From G963665085 sp963665085 (GTDB lineage Bacteria; Bacteroidota; Bacteroidia; Bacteroidales; JAAAOM01), in assembly GCA_963665085.2 (NCBI GenBank), contig CAXXXS010000001.1, forward strand, positions 1,116,001-1,180,000: a stretch of DNA of 64,000 nt. The letters are read 5' to 3'. Numbering within the stretch: position 1 is the stretch's first letter; every line of letters starts with the position of its first letter. A program made the position numbers and the translations under genes. This document shows, piece after piece, positions 17,717-27,236 of this stretch. The notes below the pieces were generated by a model that saw only the letters and a program-made list of their open reading frames with translations, ran no database searches and was not told where the DNA came from.

Positions 17717-20212
17717 TCAAAAAGACAAATTGAAATAGAGAGTAGGTGTAAAAGGAATCGCCTGGGCATGCAGGGTTACTTCACCTTCTTCATCTTCTAA
17801 CCGATAAAAATTATCGTATTTAATATTCTGGTGATTGAGCACGTTCATAATTGAAAAACCCATATTCATGCTCAGTTTTTTATATGGAACCGATCTGTTT
17901 ATTGCCATATCCAAACGCTGATAATCATTTAGAATTTCCGGATCAATTAACTCCGGAAAGCCCGATCCATAAACATAGTTAGCCGAAAAATGCCATTTTT
18001 TCAGTTGATAAATAAGTGCACCTTTTAGCTCATGGCGCTGATCATGCAATGCCCTGACATACTCATCAGAATTTAAATAATCAAAATGCTCAAGGGTTTT
18101 GCTATAGGTGTATGCCACCCAAAAATTAAAATTTTGTAAGGTTGTACTACACAAAAAATCTACCCCTTTTGATATACCTTCTCCATTATAAACTGTAGAA
18201 TGGTAATCATAATCATTGTAACGAGTTAATCCTGAAGTATTTTTTTGAAATAAGTTAACATTTATTTTTAATCTCTCTTTATGATAATTTAATGATACTA
18301 CCTTATGGATTCCCTTCTGAACAGTAATACCTTCAAAGTCACTATTCATCCAAAAATACCTGATATTATCAAAATCATCAATATGTGGTAACTGGGTAAC
18401 AAATTGATTATACACGCCATATGCGATATTAACATCAAAATTTTGATGTATTTTGTAGCTTAGACTAATCCGGGGCTGCCAGAAATCTTTGTTATAATTT
18501 AAAATTCGTTCATAAAGCAATCCTACATTAACATTTAACTTCTCCGTAATTGCCCAATTATCCTTTAATCTTAAATTAATACTATGAATATTGCTTGAAA
18601 AATGATGTACATTAATGTCCAACGAATCTTCAACATAATGGGTTAGTTGGTTACTCAATCCCATAATATATTTAATATGATGTTGTTCCCCCAACTGCAT
18701 TTGAGTTTCAAACTCTATGTCCTGCTCCTCAATTTGATTTTCAATTTGATCGTAAATAAGTGTTTGATAAATTTTAGTGGTAGACTGGCCTTTTGGATCA
18801 GAGGGGCCTCCATTTCCGCCAACCTGTTGATGATTCTCAACCATCCTGGTTAACATCGAACTGGAAATCCGAATACGGCTGGTAATCCCATTTGAAAAAT
18901 TATGATTTAACTGTGCAGACCATCCATTTTGAATATTTTGTTCGGAATCTTCATAAATAAAATTGGATTGAACACCATCGAGAGTAAGCGAATAAATAAA
19001 ATCATCTTTACCATGCAAAAAATTAAGCTGATAGCTTGTACTTGTACCTAAATCACCCGATAGTTTCGTATTAAAATCCCTGAAATTATAATCAGGGTAT
19101 AATACCCGGTCGGTAGTCGAATTTTCATTTCTCCCTACCCCTAAAGTAATACTGCTTGGGTCATATAGTTCATAATAAGTTTGTCTTACAGCCATTAAAA
19201 GAGAAGCCTTATGCTTAAAAAGAGGCACTGAAGTCACTCCACTTAATGTTTGGTTATTAATATTTAAAATTGCATTAAACTTCTGCCTGTTCCCTTCCCT
19301 GCCTGTTACATCTACAACGCCGCCAACCCTGTCGTTATATTCTATGTTATATCCACCTTTTAAAACGTTTAGATCTTTTACAGCCAGAGGATTTATCGTA
19401 CTTATATTATCGTTATAATTTTTCATGTTAAATAGGGTGATACCGTCAAATATAAGCTTGCTTTGTCCCTCATAACTCCCCCAAATAAGTAAATCTGCAG
19501 ATTGCTCACCGGCAGCAAGAATACCCGGCTGCAACCGTAGTAAATTAAATACAGACTGATCACCGTTTCCGGGCAAATAATTAGTAACAAAAGTATTTAA
19601 CCGTATTGATCCGGGTTGACCGCCATCCCCGGTTTTATGCACACTTTGACTGGAGCTAACTTTTATTTCATCTATTTTATAAATAATGGGGCGCAAAGCC
19701 AACTTGTGATTAACGGAAGCTACTAAATTAGTGTCGCATACATAAAATCCCAGGTAACTTATTTTGACCTGAAACAAAGAATCAGTTTTTGATTTTACTG
19801 AAAAATCCCCATTTTGATTGGCAATCAATGGATTATTGTTTACCAATAGATGGGCAAATGGTAAACGTTCTCCCGTATTTTTATCAATTACTGAAGCTGA
19901 TAAAATATACTGTTTAATTTCAACTTCTTTTGTCTGTTTAATTATATAAACATCACCAAACTTTTGAAGTTCTAAAGGTTTCTCTAAAAGTAAAAATTCC
20001 AATGCTTCATAAACATTGGAAAAATTCTTGTGTATCGTGATTTTATACTTAGAAAGCTGATTATTACCAAAAGACAGGTCAATTCCGTATTCGTCCCTTA
20101 TATCCAGTAATATCTTATCGAGCGACTCATCTTCGTAATCAAGATGAATAGTTTGGGCATAATTTGTATAAACGTATAACGACAGTATAACTAATAATAG
20201 TAGATGCTTCAA
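17717..20212 (-). CDS. FecA-like TonB-dependent receptor with STN signalling domain
   Basis: This 831-residue outer-membrane receptor has, in order: a signal peptide (HLLLLVILSLYVYTNYAQ), an STN domain (residues ~20-90, the secretin/TonB short N-terminal domain that talks to FecR), a carboxypeptidase-D-like beta domain (~100-180), a plug (~190-310) and a 22-strand-type barrel ending FTPTLYFNLSF. The STN domain and the immediately upstream anti-sigma and sigma genes define a transducing receptor. Ligand binding outside would pass through STN to FecR, which controls the sigma factor. The start is a TTG at 20212, only 3 bases after the FecR stop and in frame with an upstream stop, so no ATG is possible nearby. 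The ligand (siderophore, glycan or metal chelate) is not evident. Confidence 0.9.
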   Translation of the reverse strand: MKHLLLLVILSLYVYTNYAQTIHLDYEDESLDKILLDIRDEYGIDLSFGNNQLSKYKITIHKNFSNVYEALEFLLLEKPLELQKFGDVYIIKQTKEVEIKQYILSASVIDKNTGERLPFAHLLVNNNPLIANQNGDFSVKSKTDSLFQVKISYLGFYVCDTNLVASVNHKLALRPIIYKIDEIKVSSSQSVHKTGDGGQPGSIRLNTFVTNYLPGNGDQSVFNLLRLQPGILAAGEQSADLLIWGSYEGQSKLIFDGITLFNMKNYNDNISTINPLAVKDLNVLKGGYNIEYNDRVGGVVDVTGREGNRQKFNAILNINNQTLSGVTSVPLFKHKASLLMAVRQTYYELYDPSSITLGVGRNENSTTDRVLYPDYNFRDFNTKLSGDLGTSTSYQLNFLHGKDDFIYSLTLDGVQSNFIYEDSEQNIQNGWSAQLNHNFSNGITSRIRISSSMLTRMVENHQQVGGNGGPSDPKGQSTTKIYQTLIYDQIENQIEEQDIEFETQMQLGEQHHIKYIMGLSNQLTHYVEDSLDINVHHFSSNIHSINLRLKDNWAITEKLNVNVGLLYERILNYNKDFWQPRISLSYKIHQNFDVNIAYGVYNQFVTQLPHIDDFDNIRYFWMNSDFEGITVQKGIHKVVSLNYHKERLKINVNLFQKNTSGLTRYNDYDYHSTVYNGEGISKGVDFLCSTTLQNFNFWVAYTYSKTLEHFDYLNSDEYVRALHDQRHELKGALIYQLKKWHFSANYVYGSGFPELIDPEILNDYQRLDMAINRSVPYKKLSMNMGFSIMNVLNHQNIKYDNFYRLEDEEGEVTLHAQAIPFTPTLYFNLSF

Positions 20213-20215
20213 AGT

Positions 20216-21055
20216 TTAATCATGTTTTATTACATAATCTCCTGATTGTTGCTTTACAAATTTAAGATTTAATGGTACACAAACTATACTAAGTACATCT
20301 TCTATATTTTCAAGTTTTTTAAAACTCCCGCTATATGGAATTGTATCATTGTCAATCATATCAATTTTGATATTATAGGCAATTTCTATCTCCCGAAATA
20401 CCCTTTTTACAGGAGTAGACGTAAAATAAAAGGTGTTATTTTTCCAGTCAGTTGATCGTGCAGCATTGGATTCAGATACATCCAATTGATTATTATTTAA
20501 TACAGCTTTTTGATTCGGATAAATTATCTTTTGTAATCCATCTAAAACTTCTACCTGTACTTTTCCGGTTAAACAATTTACTTCATATTCTTCATCACGG
20601 GAATAAATATTAAAACTGGTCCCCAAAACTGAGGTCATTCCATTTTTACTAATCACAGAAAAACGCTTACCCTTTTCTACTTCGAAATAACCTTCTCCTT
20701 CAAATTCCAGCGATCGATTAACTTTCCACCACAAAGGATAAAATTTAACTGTTGACTGACCATTTAAATCAACAACTGAACCATCGGGTAAATCAACAGC
20801 GAGTTGTTCTCCTGCAATAGTAATATATTCAACCTGGTGAAACCTGATAAATAAACCAAGTCCTAATAAAATGGTTACAGAAGCTGCTATAGCCCATTTC
20901 TTAAAGCTTAATTTTATAACTTTATTATTATCGTTTACCCTGTTGGTTAATTTGCTTTCCATTAAATCCCAAATTTCCTGCTTTGATTGTGGATAATCTA
21001 CTTCAGAAATTATATTCAACCGATCAATTTTTTCAGTATTATCTTTTTTCATCAT
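20216..21055 (-). CDS. FecR-family anti-sigma factor
   Basis: This 279-residue protein has a cytoplasmic N-terminal segment (about 48 residues) that would bind the sigma factor, one membrane helix (KWAIAASVTILLGLGLFI), the periplasmic FecR domain (LPDGSVVDLNGQSTVKFYP) and a C-terminal DUF4974 domain (VFREIEIAYNIKIDM) that would meet the STN domain of the receptor. It sits between the ECF sigma gene (15-base gap) and the receptor gene (3-base gap), the standard order. Two adjacent ATGs (21055, 21052) are possible starts. The start sits behind a purine-rich GAGGAATG context. Confidence 0.93.
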   Translation of the reverse strand: MMKKDNTEKIDRLNIISEVDYPQSKQEIWDLMESKLTNRVNDNNKVIKLSFKKWAIAASVTILLGLGLFIRFHQVEYITIAGEQLAVDLPDGSVVDLNGQSTVKFYPLWWKVNRSLEFEGEGYFEVEKGKRFSVISKNGMTSVLGTSFNIYSRDEEYEVNCLTGKVQVEVLDGLQKIIYPNQKAVLNNNQLDVSESNAARSTDWKNNTFYFTSTPVKRVFREIEIAYNIKIDMIDNDTIPYSGSFKKLENIEDVLSIVCVPLNLKFVKQQSGDYVIKHD

Positions 21056-21070
21056 TCCTCTTTTTAAGCA

Positions 21071-21568
21071 TTAACCATTATAATTCAATCTTAATCTTAA
21101 CAGACTTAAAGCATTTCTCATCCGTTTTTCAACAGATTTAATACTAATACCCAATTGTTCAGCAATTTCTATCTGTTTAAACCCATCGCGCCTGTTTAAT
21201 AAGAACACCGTTCGTTGTTTCTCGGTCATTTCAGCAAGAGTTTTTTCATATTCAACCTTAAGTTGCTCATATTCCATCACTTCGTCCGGTTTTATTTCTC
21301 CATCATTATATCTAAACTGAATATAATCTTTATAATTTTCAGCAGCTTTATCATGTCGATATCGGGAAATAAATTCATCAGATGCCAATTTGTATAGTAA
21401 TCCAACATTTTTCTGAGGATGGTACTCAAAATTCTTTTCCCAAAATTTCATGAACACATCTTGTGCGATATCAGTAGCCAACTCTTTATCACCTGAACGG
21501 TAATAGATGTAGTTCCTTATCCGATCAAATTGCCCGTCAAATAATATTTTAAACTCTTCTTTGGTCAA
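21071..21568 (-). CDS. ECF (FecI-like) RNA polymerase sigma factor
   Basis: This 165-residue protein has sigma region 2 (YRSGDKELATDIAQDVFMKF, about residues 24-43) and region 4 (MTEKQRTVFLLNRRDG, then an HTH in IEIAEQLGISIKSVEKRM). It lacks region 3, as ECF factors do. It should direct transcription of the receptor operon and possibly neighbouring genes when FecR releases it. The start is a TTG at 21568. No in-frame ATG lies upstream within reach, and the family usually begins exactly here (MTKEEF...). A TTG start would keep the level of the regulator low. Confidence 0.92.
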   Translation of the reverse strand: MTKEEFKILFDGQFDRIRNYIYYRSGDKELATDIAQDVFMKFWEKNFEYHPQKNVGLLYKLASDEFISRYRHDKAAENYKDYIQFRYNDGEIKPDEVMEYEQLKVEYEKTLAEMTEKQRTVFLLNRRDGFKQIEIAEQLGISIKSVEKRMRNALSLLRLRLNYNG

Positions 21569-22134
21569 TTTATTAATTTTTAACCGTTTAAGATTACATT
21601 GTTTTCTGATAAACTAATTAAAATCATTTTTCTATTAAATTTTTTGAACCTATATTCTTATACCGTATAAAATTATTTCTCCCCTACCCTATAAATAAAT
21701 TAATTTAAAGTTACTGAATAGGATGAAATTAAAATATCTATTAATTGCCATACCTCATACGTTTTTAGAGACTATTTTTTCATCAATATTTGTCATTTTT
21801 CGTTGATTTCAGATAAAAATTCACTGATTCTTTGACATTATATTATAAATAGAATCGCATATATTTTTTTAAAATAAAATTATAATGCCAAATATTTAAT
21901 AAAATTATTATTTAAAAGTAAATTTTTCATGTGTTTTATTAAATGCAAGTATTTTATATTAATTTATTGTTAAATTTTTTACAGATGCAACCGATTGAGA
22001 TTTCTCCGCAACCGATTGATTGTTTAGAATTTCTCCAAATACTTAACAATTAATTAACTAACTATTTGACACCTAGGCACTGAAATTGCCGTATAACCAC
22101 TAAAATTTGAAAATAAATTTAAATATTATAGACA
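21569..22134. other. Divergent intergenic region, 566 bp
   Basis: This gap separates the minus-strand ECF operon from the plus-strand small secreted protein gene. It is extremely AT-rich at about 21800-21980. It holds two direct repeats described separately (21987-22036). I see no RNA gene, and no ORF apart from a 27-codon hydrophobic frame at 21723 that I do not accept. Confidence 0.6.
21987..22036 (+). repeat. Two direct repeats spaced 21 bp, possible operator
   Basis: GCAACCGATTGA occurs at 21987-21998 and again at 22008-22019, exactly 21 bases apart (two helical turns). Each is followed by ATTTCTCC, with 8 extra bases in the second unit. They lie about 115-150 bases upstream of the gene at 22135. 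This layout suits a dimer or cooperative DNA-binding protein, but it could also be a chance short duplication. Confidence 0.45.
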
Positions 22135-22734
22135 ATGAAAAATTTAGTATTAAAATTAGCAAAAAGCACATTAGTTGCAGTATTAGTTCTAGGTTCAAAC
22201 AGTATTTATGCTGTTGGTGATGTTAAAGTAGCACCTATTTCAGGTAGTAAAAAAGCAAGAATTTATGTAGCTCCAGAACAAAACGAAAATGTAAAACTTA
22301 CAGTTTTAAATGAGTACGGAAGTGAATTTATATATTCAGCAGTACTTTCAGAAAAAACTTCTTACAACAAAGTTTATGATTTCAACAATTTAAGTGAAGG
22401 AACTTATAAAATCGTTGCTGAATCAAACAGTAAAATCATTGAAAATGATATCGCTGTAAGTAAAGAAGGAATTACAGTTCTTAGTGAGAATGAAAAATAC
22501 AAACCATTTTTTAATCTTAAAGAAGGTAAATTAATCATTAGCTATTTAAATAAAGGTCTAGAAGACGTAAGTGTTAGTTTTTCAAGTAAAACTTCAACTT
22601 TCTTTTCTGACGAACCAATTAGTGAAATGGACTTTATGAAAGCTTATGATTTAGCAAACCTAGTTCAAGGTGAATATTATGTAAGCGTTAATTCAGGTGC
22701 TGATACTTACAGCTACTACTTCGAAGTTAAGTAA
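22135..22734 (+). CDS. Small secreted beta-sandwich protein (DUF3244-like)
   Basis: This 199-residue protein has a signal peptide (LVLKLAKSTLVAVLVLGSNS, cleaved near IYA). The mature part reads as two strand-rich modules of about 85 residues. Each ends in a G-x-Y motif (LSEGTYKIVAES near residue 100; LVQGEYYVSVNS near 185), which suggests an internal duplication of an Ig-like fold. It resembles the short DUF3244-like proteins common in Bacteroidota, for which no function is known. It stands alone, with its own terminator at 22757-22788 and direct repeats upstream. The regular codon use and strong terminator suggest good expression. Confidence 0.6.
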   Translation: MKNLVLKLAKSTLVAVLVLGSNSIYAVGDVKVAPISGSKKARIYVAPEQNENVKLTVLNEYGSEFIYSAVLSEKTSYNKVYDFNNLSEGTYKIVAESNSKIIENDIAVSKEGITVLSENEKYKPFFNLKEGKLIISYLNKGLEDVSVSFSSKTSTFFSDEPISEMDFMKAYDLANLVQGEYYVSVNSGADTYSYYFEVK

Positions 22735-22756
22735 TTTAATAATTTATAATTCTAAC

Positions 22757-22788
22757 CCCTGGCAAATTTTTGTCAGGGGTTTTTTTTT
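22757..22788 (+). terminator. Rho-independent terminator
   Basis: A 9-bp stem (CCCCTGGCA/TGTCAGGGG, with one G-T pair) around an AATTTTT-type loop is followed by a run of T's. It lies 20-50 bases past the stop at 22734. Confidence 0.9.
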
Positions 22789-22883
22789 ACCTATTTATGT
22801 ATAATACTACACTGAACAATTTTATATGATTCTTGTTTTTACTACTTTGCATCTAAAATATTATTTAACCCTTATTTAGAATC

Positions 22884-25800
22884 ATGTTTGAAAAAATCAT
22901 TGATTTCTCCATACGCAACAAACCCATCATTGGTTTTCTTGTTTTTGTCCTTATTGGTTTTGGCATCTATTCTTTGTCACAACTTTCTATAGATGCCGTG
23001 CCAGATATCACAAACAACCAGGTTCAGGTTGTTACGCAGTCTCCATCGTTGTCTCCGCAAGAAATGGAACGATTTATAACCTATCCGTTGGAAATAACAA
23101 TGGCAAACATCAAAGACGTTATTGAAATACGATCGGTTTCCCGATACGGGTTATCAGTATTAACAGTTGTCTTTAAAGATAACGTCCCTATTCTTGAAGC
23201 CCGACAATTAGTAAATGAACAAATTCAACTTGCAAAAGCTGATATTCCTGAAGAACTAGGTACACCAGAAATGCTACCAATTACTACTGGTTTAGGTGAA
23301 ATTTACCAGTACACCCTGGATGTCAAAAAAGGTTACGAAGGGAAATATTCTTCAACAGATCTAAGAGAAATCCAAGACTGGATTGTTAAACGCCAATTGT
23401 CGGGTATTCCGGGAATTGTTGAGATTAGCAGTTTTGGTGGTTATTTTAAACAATATGAAATAGCCATTGATCCTACCTTACTAAGAAATCATAAATTAAC
23501 TGTTGCTGATGTATATGAAGCTGTTGCCAGTAATAACCAGAATACCGGCGGAAGTTATATTGAAAAAAACACTAATGCGTTCTATATCAGAGCAGAAGGA
23601 CTTCTGGAAGATATAAAAGAGATTGAAAATATAGTTGTAAAATCCAACAATGGCATCCCTGTATTTATTAAACATATTGGCGAGGTAAAAATTGGTGCAG
23701 CCCCCCGTTTTGGTGCTATGACAAAAAATGGCCAGGGAGAAGCAATAGGTGGTATTACGCTCATGCTGAAAGGTGCTAATTCATCCAAAGTAATTAATGA
23801 GGTTAAAGAACGAATTAAACTGGTTGAAACCTCCTTACCAGAGGGTATTACCATAAAACCGTATCTTGACCGTGCTGCTTTTGTGGCAAAAACAACATCT
23901 ACCGTTGCAGAAAACTTAGTGGTTGGTGGGTTAATTGTAATTTTTATTTTAATCCTCCTTTTAGGTAATTTTAGATCTGGTTTAATTGTTGCTTCAGTAA
24001 TTCCGCTATCGCTGCTGTTCGGATTTATTTTAATGAATATCTTTAATGTTTCGGCAAACCTGATGTCTTTAGGTGCTATTGATTTTGGGATTGTTATTGA
24101 TGGAGCTGTAATTATTGTTGAAAACATTCTTTATCAAATCTACCAACATCATCATAACAGGCAATTAACGCAAAAAGAAATAGATGATGAAGTCTCAAAA
24201 GCTTCAGCAAGTATTTATAAATCGGCAGCTTTTGGCGTAATCATTATCCTTATTGTATTTATTCCGATAATTACTTTAACAGGCATTGAAGGAAAAACAT
24301 TCAAGCCACTGGCACAAGTGTTTATGTTTGTAATTCTCGGAGCTTTCATTTTATCGATGACATATGTTCCAATGATGTCTGCACTGATAACAAATAAAAA
24401 TGTCTTCAAGAAAAAAAATCTATCGGATAAGATTATTAAATTTTTAAAACTCTCTTATCATCCTGTTTTACGATATTCTTTAGCAAACAGAAAAACAATA
24501 TTAATTATTACAGGCATTGTTTTTCTTATCAGTATATGGTCTTTTACAAAGTTAGGAGGTGAATTTATTCCCACACTGGACGAAGGCGATCTGGCAATGC
24601 AAATGACTGTTCCTACCGGAAGTTCATTATCTCAAAGTATAGCAACAGCTACAAAAGCAGAAAAAATCCTGATGGATAATTTTCCTGAAGTTGAACAAGT
24701 AATATCAAAAATAGGAACAGCAGAAGTTCCAACCGATCCAATGGCTATTGAGGATGCTGATATAATGATTATCCTCAAAAAAAGAAAAGAATGGGTTTCT
24801 GCCGAATCTCGTGATGAGCTTATTGATAAAATGAAAGAAAAACTGGAAGTAATAACAGCTGCTTCTTTCGAATTTACCCAACCCATTCAACTTCGTTTTA
24901 ACGAACTTATGACTGGTGTTAAAACAGATATCGCCATAAAAATCTATGGAGAAGATATCGATGAATTATTCGATAAAGCCAATGAAGCTGCCAACATTAT
25001 TTCCGGACTTGATGGTGCTGCGGATATTCGAGTTGAGCAAATAACCGGTCTACCCCAGCTTTTAATTAATTATGACAGGGAAAAAATCGCAAAATATGGT
25101 TTATCCATAACAGAGCTTAATACCATTGTTGAAACTTCATTTGCGGGGAAAAAAGCCGGTGTATTTTTCGAAAATGACAGAAAATTTGACATTGTTGTCC
25201 GTTTAGATAGTTCATACAGAAAAGATCTCGATCTGGACAGAATGTATGTAAGGTTAGATAACAATACTACAATTCCTTTCTCTGAAATCGCTTCTTTGGA
25301 ATATTATGAAGGTCCTGTACAAATATCCAGGGATGATACAAAACGAAGGGTAACCATAGGAATTAATGTACGAAACAGGGATGTTGAAAGTCTTGTTGAA
25401 GAAATCGACCAAGAATTAACAGCTAAACTAATATTGAACCCCGGTTATTATATTTCATATGGAGGTCAATTTGAAAACCTTGAAAATGCACGAAAAAGAT
25501 TAAAAGTTGCAGTTCCTATCGCTCTCCTTTTAATTTTGATCCTGTTATTTTTTACTTTCAACTCCATTCGTTATGCCTTACTTATTTTCACAGCTGTCCC
25601 ATTATCTGCAGTGGGTGGTATCGCTGCTCTGTGGATTCGTGGATTACCCTTTAGTATTTCAGCCGGGGTAGGTTTTATAGCATTATTTGGTGTTGCGGTA
25701 TTAAATGGCATTGTTCTCATATCATATTATAACGAATTATCATCGCAAGGAATCGCTAACGTAAAATATATCGTTGTAAAAGGCGCGTGTACGCGCCTGC

Positions 25801-27209
25801 GCCCGGTTATGATGACAGCCACTACTGATATTTTAGGTTTTTTACCTATGGCAATATCAACTTCTGCAGGTGCAGAAGTACAACGTCCGCTTGCAACTGT
25901 TGTAATTGGCGGAATTATCTCTTCCACATTACTAACATTGATAATTCTTCCTATTTTGTATATGATGATTAATGAAAGACAAAACAAAAAGAATAATAAA
26001 AAACTATTAAAGTCTACAGCTGTTATTGTTTTATTTTTATTAGGCCTTTCACCTCTTTCAGTAAATGCACAAAATCAACCAGCATTTCAAAAACTAACAA
26101 TGCAGCAAGCAGTAGAAAATGGTTTAAATAACAATCCACAGCTAAAAAATGCAGAATTAGAAATTAAATTCGCAAAAACTGAAAAAGGAGAAATTATAGA
26201 TTTTTCACCAACTGAATTTAATTATCAATACGGTGAAATAAATTCATCTATAAAAGATAAATACTGGGATATAAACCAAAATGTTGGTTCTTTAATAACT
26301 CCAATATATAAATCAAAATATGTTAAAAACAACATTGAATTACAAACACTAAATTATAACCTCGCTAAAAACAGGCTATCTGCAGAAATTAAAACTGCAT
26401 ATAATAATTGGATATATTCTCATGACCGTTTAAATCTATTATTTGAAGAAAAAAATATTTACAGTGACTTTATAAGAATCTCAGAACTCCATTATAAACT
26501 TGGTGAAACTGATTTACTAGCAAAAACAATTGCTCAGACTCGTTTTGCTGAAGTAAATAATAAATATTTACAAGCTCAGGAAGATCTCTCTATCGCTGAA
26601 AACAAACTCAAACAAATTATTTTTATTGAAGGTGATTTGGTGCCAGAAACTGAAGAATTGGTTATCTATGAAATCTCTAAAAACGAAAATCCAGACAGTT
26701 TAAATTCTACCTTGAATTATTACAAAAAAAATATCGATGTGATGGTAGCAAAAACGCAGGTTGAAAAATCTAAATTTTTTCCAACCCTATCTGCAGGTTA
26801 TTTTAATCAGGAAATTGATGGTAATTCGGGATTTACAGGTTGGAAAGCCGGATTAACTTTTCCACTATTTTTTTTCAATCAAAACACTCAAATTTCTAAA
26901 TCAAAAATAAACCAGGAAATTGCTAGCAATGAATTTTATCACAATCAAATTTCAATAAAAAAAGAAATTGAAAATTTAAAAATTCAGCTTGATAAATATT
27001 TCAATCAAATAAATTACTATAAAGACAATGCCTTAAAACAAGCAGATTTATTAATTAAAACAGCCAACATTAAATTCGAAAAAGAAGACATAGAATATTT
27101 TGAATATCTACAGAGCATAAGCACTGCACTCGAAATTAAATTAAATTATATAGAAACTATAAAATCATATAATGAAACTGCTATTCAACTTGAATACTAT
27201 CTAAATTAA
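22884..27209 (+). CDS. CusA/CzcA-type heavy-metal RND pump fused to a TolC-family domain
   Basis: The first ~1,035 of 1,441 residues are a CusA/CzcA proton-driven RND transporter: 12 membrane helices, two periplasmic porter halves, the proton-relay region in helix 4 (IDFGIVIDGAVIIVEN, about 398-413), the GGEFIPTLDEGD motif and the GACTRLRPVMMTA motif near the end. The last ~375 residues (from KLTMQQAVENGLNNNPQLKN) form an OEP/TolC-like domain. CusA-TolC fusions are known in Bacteroidota. At the junction lies a signal-peptide-like stretch (residues ~1040-1062: Lys-rich, hydrophobic, then SVNA|Q), so the TolC part could be released by signal peptidase. The adaptor gene follows 27 bases later. 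Expected substrates are Cu(I)/Ag(I) or Co/Zn/Cd, and I cannot tell which. Confidence 0.9.
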   Translation: MFEKIIDFSIRNKPIIGFLVFVLIGFGIYSLSQLSIDAVPDITNNQVQVVTQSPSLSPQEMERFITYPLEITMANIKDVIEIRSVSRYGLSVLTVVFKDNVPILEARQLVNEQIQLAKADIPEELGTPEMLPITTGLGEIYQYTLDVKKGYEGKYSSTDLREIQDWIVKRQLSGIPGIVEISSFGGYFKQYEIAIDPTLLRNHKLTVADVYEAVASNNQNTGGSYIEKNTNAFYIRAEGLLEDIKEIENIVVKSNNGIPVFIKHIGEVKIGAAPRFGAMTKNGQGEAIGGITLMLKGANSSKVINEVKERIKLVETSLPEGITIKPYLDRAAFVAKTTSTVAENLVVGGLIVIFILILLLGNFRSGLIVASVIPLSLLFGFILMNIFNVSANLMSLGAIDFGIVIDGAVIIVENILYQIYQHHHNRQLTQKEIDDEVSKASASIYKSAAFGVIIILIVFIPIITLTGIEGKTFKPLAQVFMFVILGAFILSMTYVPMMSALITNKNVFKKKNLSDKIIKFLKLSYHPVLRYSLANRKTILIITGIVFLISIWSFTKLGGEFIPTLDEGDLAMQMTVPTGSSLSQSIATATKAEKILMDNFPEVEQVISKIGTAEVPTDPMAIEDADIMIILKKRKEWVSAESRDELIDKMKEKLEVITAASFEFTQPIQLRFNELMTGVKTDIAIKIYGEDIDELFDKANEAANIISGLDGAADIRVEQITGLPQLLINYDREKIAKYGLSITELNTIVETSFAGKKAGVFFENDRKFDIVVRLDSSYRKDLDLDRMYVRLDNNTTIPFSEIASLEYYEGPVQISRDDTKRRVTIGINVRNRDVESLVEEIDQELTAKLILNPGYYISYGGQFENLENARKRLKVAVPIALLLILILLFFTFNSIRYALLIFTAVPLSAVGGIAALWIRGLPFSISAGVGFIALFGVAVLNGIVLISYYNELSSQGIANVKYIVVKGACTRLRPVMMTATTDILGFLPMAISTSAGAEVQRPLATVVIGGIISSTLLTLIILPILYMMINERQNKKNNKKLLKSTAVIVLFLLGLSPLSVNAQNQPAFQKLTMQQAVENGLNNNPQLKNAELEIKFAKTEKGEIIDFSPTEFNYQYGEINSSIKDKYWDINQNVGSLITPIYKSKYVKNNIELQTLNYNLAKNRLSAEIKTAYNNWIYSHDRLNLLFEEKNIYSDFIRISELHYKLGETDLLAKTIAQTRFAEVNNKYLQAQEDLSIAENKLKQIIFIEGDLVPETEELVIYEISKNENPDSLNSTLNYYKKNIDVMVAKTQVEKSKFFPTLSAGYFNQEIDGNSGFTGWKAGLTFPLFFFNQNTQISKSKINQEIASNEFYHNQISIKKEIENLKIQLDKYFNQINYYKDNALKQADLLIKTANIKFEKEDIEYFEYLQSISTALEIKLNYIETIKSYNETAIQLEYYLN

Positions 27210-27236
27210 AATTACAAACCTTTAAAAATTACGTTC

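Noticed and set aside
21723..21806. 27-codon hydrophobic ORF in the gap before 22135
   Set aside because: Very short and in a very AT-rich stretch, with no clear ribosome site or known relatives to support it.
25779..25805. GC-rich hairpin within the CusA coding sequence (AGGCGCG/CGCGCCT)
   Set aside because: It encodes the conserved RND motif GACTRLRPV, so the bases follow the protein sequence. The hairpin is most likely a by-product.
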